Origin: Pseudomonadota bacterium
Lineage (GTDB): Bacteria > Pseudomonadota > Alphaproteobacteria > Rhizobiales > Beijerinckiaceae
Length of the DNA stretch: 8,178 bases
Direction of reading: 5' to 3'
NCBI GenBank assembly: GCA_023422485.1
Contig: JAGTAM010000457.1
Span: forward strand, 1 to 8,178
Of this stretch, positions 5,953 to 8,178 are shown piece after piece (position 1 is the stretch's first letter; the number at the start of each line of letters is the position of its first letter). The notes below the pieces were generated by a model, which was not told the DNA's origin, made no database searches, and was given only the letters and a program-made list of their open reading frames with translations. Both the position numbers and the translations under genes were made by a program.

Positions 5953-6254
5953 GCGCAGTCAACTCCTTGCGATCATTGATGGCCTCCGGACGGGCCGATC
6001 CCACGGCGTGGCGGGATGGCCGGGAGACGGTGAGAGGCAGGAAAGAGGCCAGAATGGCCCGGCACCTCCATCAACGATGGAAACACCGGACCATTCCATC
6101 ATGAGAGATGAAGATTGGGTCGAAACGAAGAAGATCGACTTTAATCGCGAGGATGTGAGGCTAACGCCGGTCAATCTATCGATAAACTTCCGAAAAATCT
6201 CGGGATTTGCACGATATTACGACCGCCTCGCGCCCCATTTCATTTATGGTTGCT
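5953..6254. other. 302-nt gap upstream of the 33-aa ORF: AT-richer, with several possible hairpins
   Basis: No gene is supported here. Bases about 6100-6240 are notably less GC-rich than the surroundings. A + strand frame through it uses AGA, AGG, CTA, ATA and CGA codons that the real genes avoid, so I read it as non-coding. It holds a GATGG/CCATC cluster (6068-6080 and 6095-6100) in which the central copy can pair with either side. A weak AAATC/GATTT stem (6195-6208), followed on the - strand by T residues, could terminate the 84-aa gene. Promoter elements for the small ORF are expected here, but none is clear. Confidence 0.4.
5993..6021 (-). promoter_or_regulatory. Strong hairpin in the leader of the 33-aa ORF
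   Basis: GGCC (5993-5996) plus ATCCC (5998-6002) pair with GGGAT (6013-6017) plus GGCC (6018-6021). This gives nine pairs with one bulged base and a 10-nt loop. On the - strand it ends about 25 nt before the AAGGAG of the small ORF. It could be a 5' leader structure of that gene or the end of the transcript from the upstream 84-aa gene. There is no T-run. Confidence 0.35.
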
Positions 6255-6509
6255 TCAGCAGCGCGGGCCGCCGGCCGTCTGGCCATACTGCTTGACCGGA
6301 AAGTTCTGCTGGTTCGCGTTGCCCTCAGCCGCCGAACTCATCGGGCAGCCCGTGTGCTTCGGGCTGTCATGGACACCGAGCGAGCCTGTGGTCTCCACCT
6401 CGTAGGGCGCGTTCCGCCGGTAATCATAATCAAAAGCCATCGCGGATGAGACCGAAGCAGAAATGCCGACGATGATGGCAGCAGCAAGGGTGCAAATACG
6501 CGTATTCAT
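6255..6509 (-). CDS. Small exported protein, 84 residues, function unknown
   Basis: The ATG is the complement of 6507-6509 and the TGA the complement of 6255-6257. Residues 1-25 form a textbook Sec signal: MNTR, a hydrophobic stretch (ICTLAAAIIVG), and cleavage after SSAMA. The mature chain is about 59 residues and begins FDYDYRRNAPYEVETTGSLG. It is rich in Gly, Asn, Gln and Pro, and has two cysteines, C55 (GCP) and C84, the last residue, which could form a disulfide. No enzymatic motif or membrane anchor is visible, so a periplasmic or secreted location is predicted. GAGAG lies about 12 nt upstream of the start. It points the same way as the 33-aa ORF and the EI24-type gene but is separated from both by about 280-300 nt, so it is probably transcribed alone. 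I recognise no characterised family. Confidence 0.75.
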   Translation of the reverse strand: MNTRICTLAAAIIVGISASVSSAMAFDYDYRRNAPYEVETTGSLGVHDSPKHTGCPMSSAAEGNANQQNFPVKQYGQTAGGPRC

Positions 6510-6545
6510 TGTATGTGGACTCTCTGTCTTGCGGACGATCCGTCA

Positions 6546-6582
6546 GGAAAAGTATGCTTCTCCTTTGGTGGTACTGATATAG
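6546..6582 (-). promoter_or_regulatory. Possible -10 box and leader hairpin upstream of the 84-aa exported protein
   Basis: On the - strand, CTATAT (complement of 6577-6582) matches the alphaproteobacterial -10 pattern, but no convincing -35 lies 16-18 nt upstream. Transcription would start near 6570. The leader then contains AGGAGAAG-CATA-CTTTTCCT (complement of 6545-6564), an 8-bp stem with one G-U pair and a 4-nt loop. It sits 36 nt or more before the ATG, too far to be the working ribosome site. Confidence 0.28.
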
Positions 6583-6698
6583 TCGCTCATTCTTGGGCGT
6601 GACGTGCCGAGCCACACTCACCGTCGGGGATTAAATTCGAGGCTCGACTTGGCTCTCATCTTTATCATCGGGAAGCTGTTGAGACGCCGCGGGAAACG

Positions 6699-6744
6699 GC
6701 CTGCTACAAGCCGCAGGCGCCGCGCCACCGGGCAAGGGCCCGGT
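6699..6744 (-). terminator. Tandem hairpins downstream of the EI24/CysZ-like gene
   Basis: ACCGGGC (6727-6733) pairs with GCCCGGT (6738-6744) around AAGG. GCCTGC (6699-6704) pairs with GCAGGC (6713-6718) around an 8-nt loop. They follow the stop of the - strand gene at 6787 by 43-70 nt, as expected for a transcript end, but lack a T-run. The rest of 6510-6786 shows no supportable gene. Confidence 0.35.
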
Positions 6745-6786
6745 CTCGGTTCGTGACGACCTCGCTCTCGGTGATCGCGGCGCGGT

Positions 6787-7512
6787 TCAGCGCCGGTTCG
6801 GCAGGCGCGCGTCGGCTCCCGCCGGGCCGGGCAGCGCCCTGCGCTCAAGCCCCTTGTGCAGGTGGACCATCAACGCGACGCCGAAGAGCGGCGTGACAAG
6901 GTTGACGATCGGCACGATCATCAGGCCGGCGAGCAGGCATCCGGCTGCGATCACCGTGAATCCGTAATGCTCGCGCATCGCCCGCGCCTCCGACAGCGGC
7001 CGGAATCGGCCGGCGGCGAGTTCGAAATACTCGCGTCCGAGCAGGTAGGCGTTGGCGCCGAAGAAGGCGAACAGATTCACCCCCGGCACGAAGACGAGGA
7101 TCAGCGCGACGAGGTTCACGAGCAGAGCCAGGCCGGCGAAACGCAGGGCCGAGCCGAGCGCCTGCCCCCAGGGCAGCGCGCGCCCCGGCGCGTCCGCGGG
7201 AAAGTCGCTTTGTTCCACGACCTCGGCGACGTCGTCGAGGAAGAAGCCGGCCACGAGGATCGACACCGCCGGCATGATGTAGGCCAAAGCCACGAACAAC
7301 CCGGCGCCGGCCAGGAAGAAGGCAAGCGTGTCGAAGAGCGGATAGTCGGCCGAGATGTGGTGGCTCGCCTGGAACGCCTGGATCAGGCGCGTCAGTCCGA
7401 ACCAGACGACCACCAGCAGCCCGACCGTGAGCGCCAGCGACTTGAAGAGGATGCCGCGCAGGGCGGGCGAGAATACCTGCCGCAGGGCTGCGGCGGCGGC
7501 CTTCATGAGCAT
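6787..7512 (-). CDS. EI24-domain membrane protein (CysZ-like, putative sulfate transporter family)
   Basis: Integral inner-membrane protein of 241 residues, close to the 253 of E. coli CysZ, whose family mediates sulfate uptake. Hydrophobic segments lie at about 21-47, 62-92, 122-152 and 185-217. The family-typical GREYFELAAGRF (159-170) follows the third segment, and a short HLHKGLERR tail follows the last. The frame is open further upstream to an ATG at 7824, but that extension is Arg/Ala-rich and runs under the divergent Kelch gene, so I reject it. Two close starts are possible: ATG at 7512 (MLMK) and ATG at 7506 (MK). AGGG lies 4 nt before the first and 10 nt before the second, so 7506 is a real alternative. 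No cysteine-biosynthesis gene is nearby, so sulfate transport is only a family-level suggestion. Confidence 0.82.
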   Translation of the reverse strand: MLMKAAAAALRQVFSPALRGILFKSLALTVGLLVVVWFGLTRLIQAFQASHHISADYPLFDTLAFFLAGAGLFVALAYIMPAVSILVAGFFLDDVAEVVEQSDFPADAPGRALPWGQALGSALRFAGLALLVNLVALILVFVPGVNLFAFFGANAYLLGREYFELAAGRFRPLSEARAMREHYGFTVIAAGCLLAGLMIVPIVNLVTPLFGVALMVHLHKGLERRALPGPAGADARLPNRR

Positions 7513-7675
7513 CGCGCCCTTCAGTCCTTTTCGATGATCTGCACCCGCCCGGGCCGGGTTTTCGCCGCCCTGCTCCCGCCGCGCAAGTGTCGCTTCCGAG
7601 AGAATGCTGACGAAGCCGGGCTCTTGAGAGCGATTGACGCGTTGCTTCGGGAACGAGATCCGCCGGAGCCCCCGC
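7513..7675. promoter_or_regulatory. Divergent intergenic region between EI24-like and Kelch genes
   Basis: This 163-nt gap must hold both 5' ends. TTGACG near 7634 could be a -35 for the Kelch gene, but no matching -10 is evident. ACCCG (7543-7547) and CGGGT (7555-7559) form a short stem followed on the + strand by TTTT (7559-7562), terminator-like but without an obvious + strand transcript to stop. GGAG (7665-7668) is the ribosome site of the Kelch gene. Confidence 0.35.
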
Positions 7676-8178
7676 ATGGCACGCCCGTCCCTCCTCCGTC
7701 TCCTTCCCCTCGCCGCCCTGCTCGCCGCCACACCCGCCACGGCCCACGAGGTCGGCGCCTGGGCCGGCGCCAGTTCCGCCCCCGCGGAGCGTTCCGAGGT
7801 CGCGGTCGCGGCGCTCGACGGCAAGGCCTACGTCATCGGCGACTACAACGGTGCGACCGAACTGCTGATCTACGATCTCGCGGCGGACAAGTGGAGCAAG
7901 GGCGCGCCCTTCCCCTACCCCGTCCACCACACCATGGCGGCGGAGATGGGCGGGCGGATCTATGTGTTCGGCGGCTACGTGAATGGCTGGGAGGCGAGCG
8001 ACAAGGTCTGGGCCTACGACCCGGCGAAGAACGACTGGGAGCCCCGTGCGGCGATGCCGACCCCGCGCGCGGCGGGTGGGGCGGCGTCACTCGGGGACAG
8101 GATCCCCGTGGTCGGCGGCAGCGGATCGGGGCGCGGCAACGTGCCCAGCCACGAAATCTACGATCCGGCCGCCGATCG
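7676..8178 (+). CDS. Secreted Kelch-repeat (galactose oxidase-like beta-propeller) protein, cut at the right edge
   Basis: 167 codons are visible before the window ends. The ATG at 7676 has GGAG with 7-nt spacing. Residues 1-23 are a Sec signal (MARPSLLRLL, Leu/Ala-rich core, TPATA|HE). From about residue 40, Kelch blades follow at a spacing of roughly 45. Blade 1 contains GKAYVIGDY with IYD and KW. Blade 2 contains GRIYVFGGY with AYDP and DW, then MPTPRAA. Blade 3 contains DRIPVVGGS with IYDPAAD. The GG doublet of the blade is GD in the first, and the third has Pro where Tyr is usual. A full propeller needs five to seven blades, so most of the protein lies beyond the edge. Location is periplasmic or extracellular. 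Such propellers usually bind carbohydrate or protein; no catalytic residues can be assigned from this part. Confidence 0.85.
   Translation, partial: MARPSLLRLLPLAALLAATPATAHEVGAWAGASSAPAERSEVAVAALDGKAYVIGDYNGATELLIYDLAADKWSKGAPFPYPVHHTMAAEMGGRIYVFGGYVNGWEASDKVWAYDPAKNDWEPRAAMPTPRAAGGAASLGDRIPVVGGSGSGRGNVPSHEIYDPAAD

Noticed and set aside
5951..6295. 114-codon + strand frame across the gap before the 84-aa gene
   Set aside because: It uses codons the other genes avoid, starts opposite the small ORF, and ends antisense to the exported-protein gene. No motif is visible.
7513..7824. N-terminal extension of the EI24/CysZ-like gene to an ATG at 7824
   Set aside because: The extension is Arg/Ala-rich, overlaps the divergent Kelch coding region, and has no ribosome site. 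MLMK or MK at 7512/7506 fits the family length.

Overview
The window is very GC-rich DNA with dense, short-spaced genes. Several exported proteins carry Sec-type signal peptides. The mix of genes (a phosphoketolase end, an Fbp/Fut-type ferric ABC importer, an EI24/CysZ-like membrane protein) fits an alphaproteobacterium of the Hyphomicrobiales, most likely Methylobacterium or Methylorubrum. That assignment is inference from composition and family resemblance; no marker gene fixes it.

Left part (1-1530). The last 41 codons of a phosphoketolase enter from the left edge. They are followed by a complete FAD-dependent, PHBH-fold monooxygenase on the + strand. A tRNA-Gly with anticodon TCC lies tail-to-tail with it on the - strand, with a small hairpin between them.

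Centre (1531-5750). A collinear three-gene importer on the + strand: ATPase (TTG start), periplasmic binding protein, and a fused two-domain permease. Together they form a complete ferric-iron type ABC uptake system. Expression signals appear layered. A roughly 100-nt multi-helix inverted repeat precedes the ATPase. A sigma70-like promoter with a perfect 19-bp dyad at the predicted start site precedes the binding protein. A 10-bp stem separates binding protein and permease, as often seen where the binding protein is made in excess. Two mutually exclusive hairpins overlap and follow the permease stop.

Right part (5751-8178). On the - strand there is a 33-codon hydrophobic small ORF with a good Shine-Dalgarno sequence and a structured, AT-richer leader. 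Next come an 84-aa exported protein of unknown function and an EI24/CysZ-like four-helix membrane protein. Diverging from the latter, on the + strand, is the start of a secreted Kelch-repeat protein cut by the window edge.

I see no mobile element, CRISPR array or phage gene. The least-described items are the 33-aa membrane ORF with its leader, the structured element at 1618-1726, and the operator-like dyad before the iron-binding protein gene.
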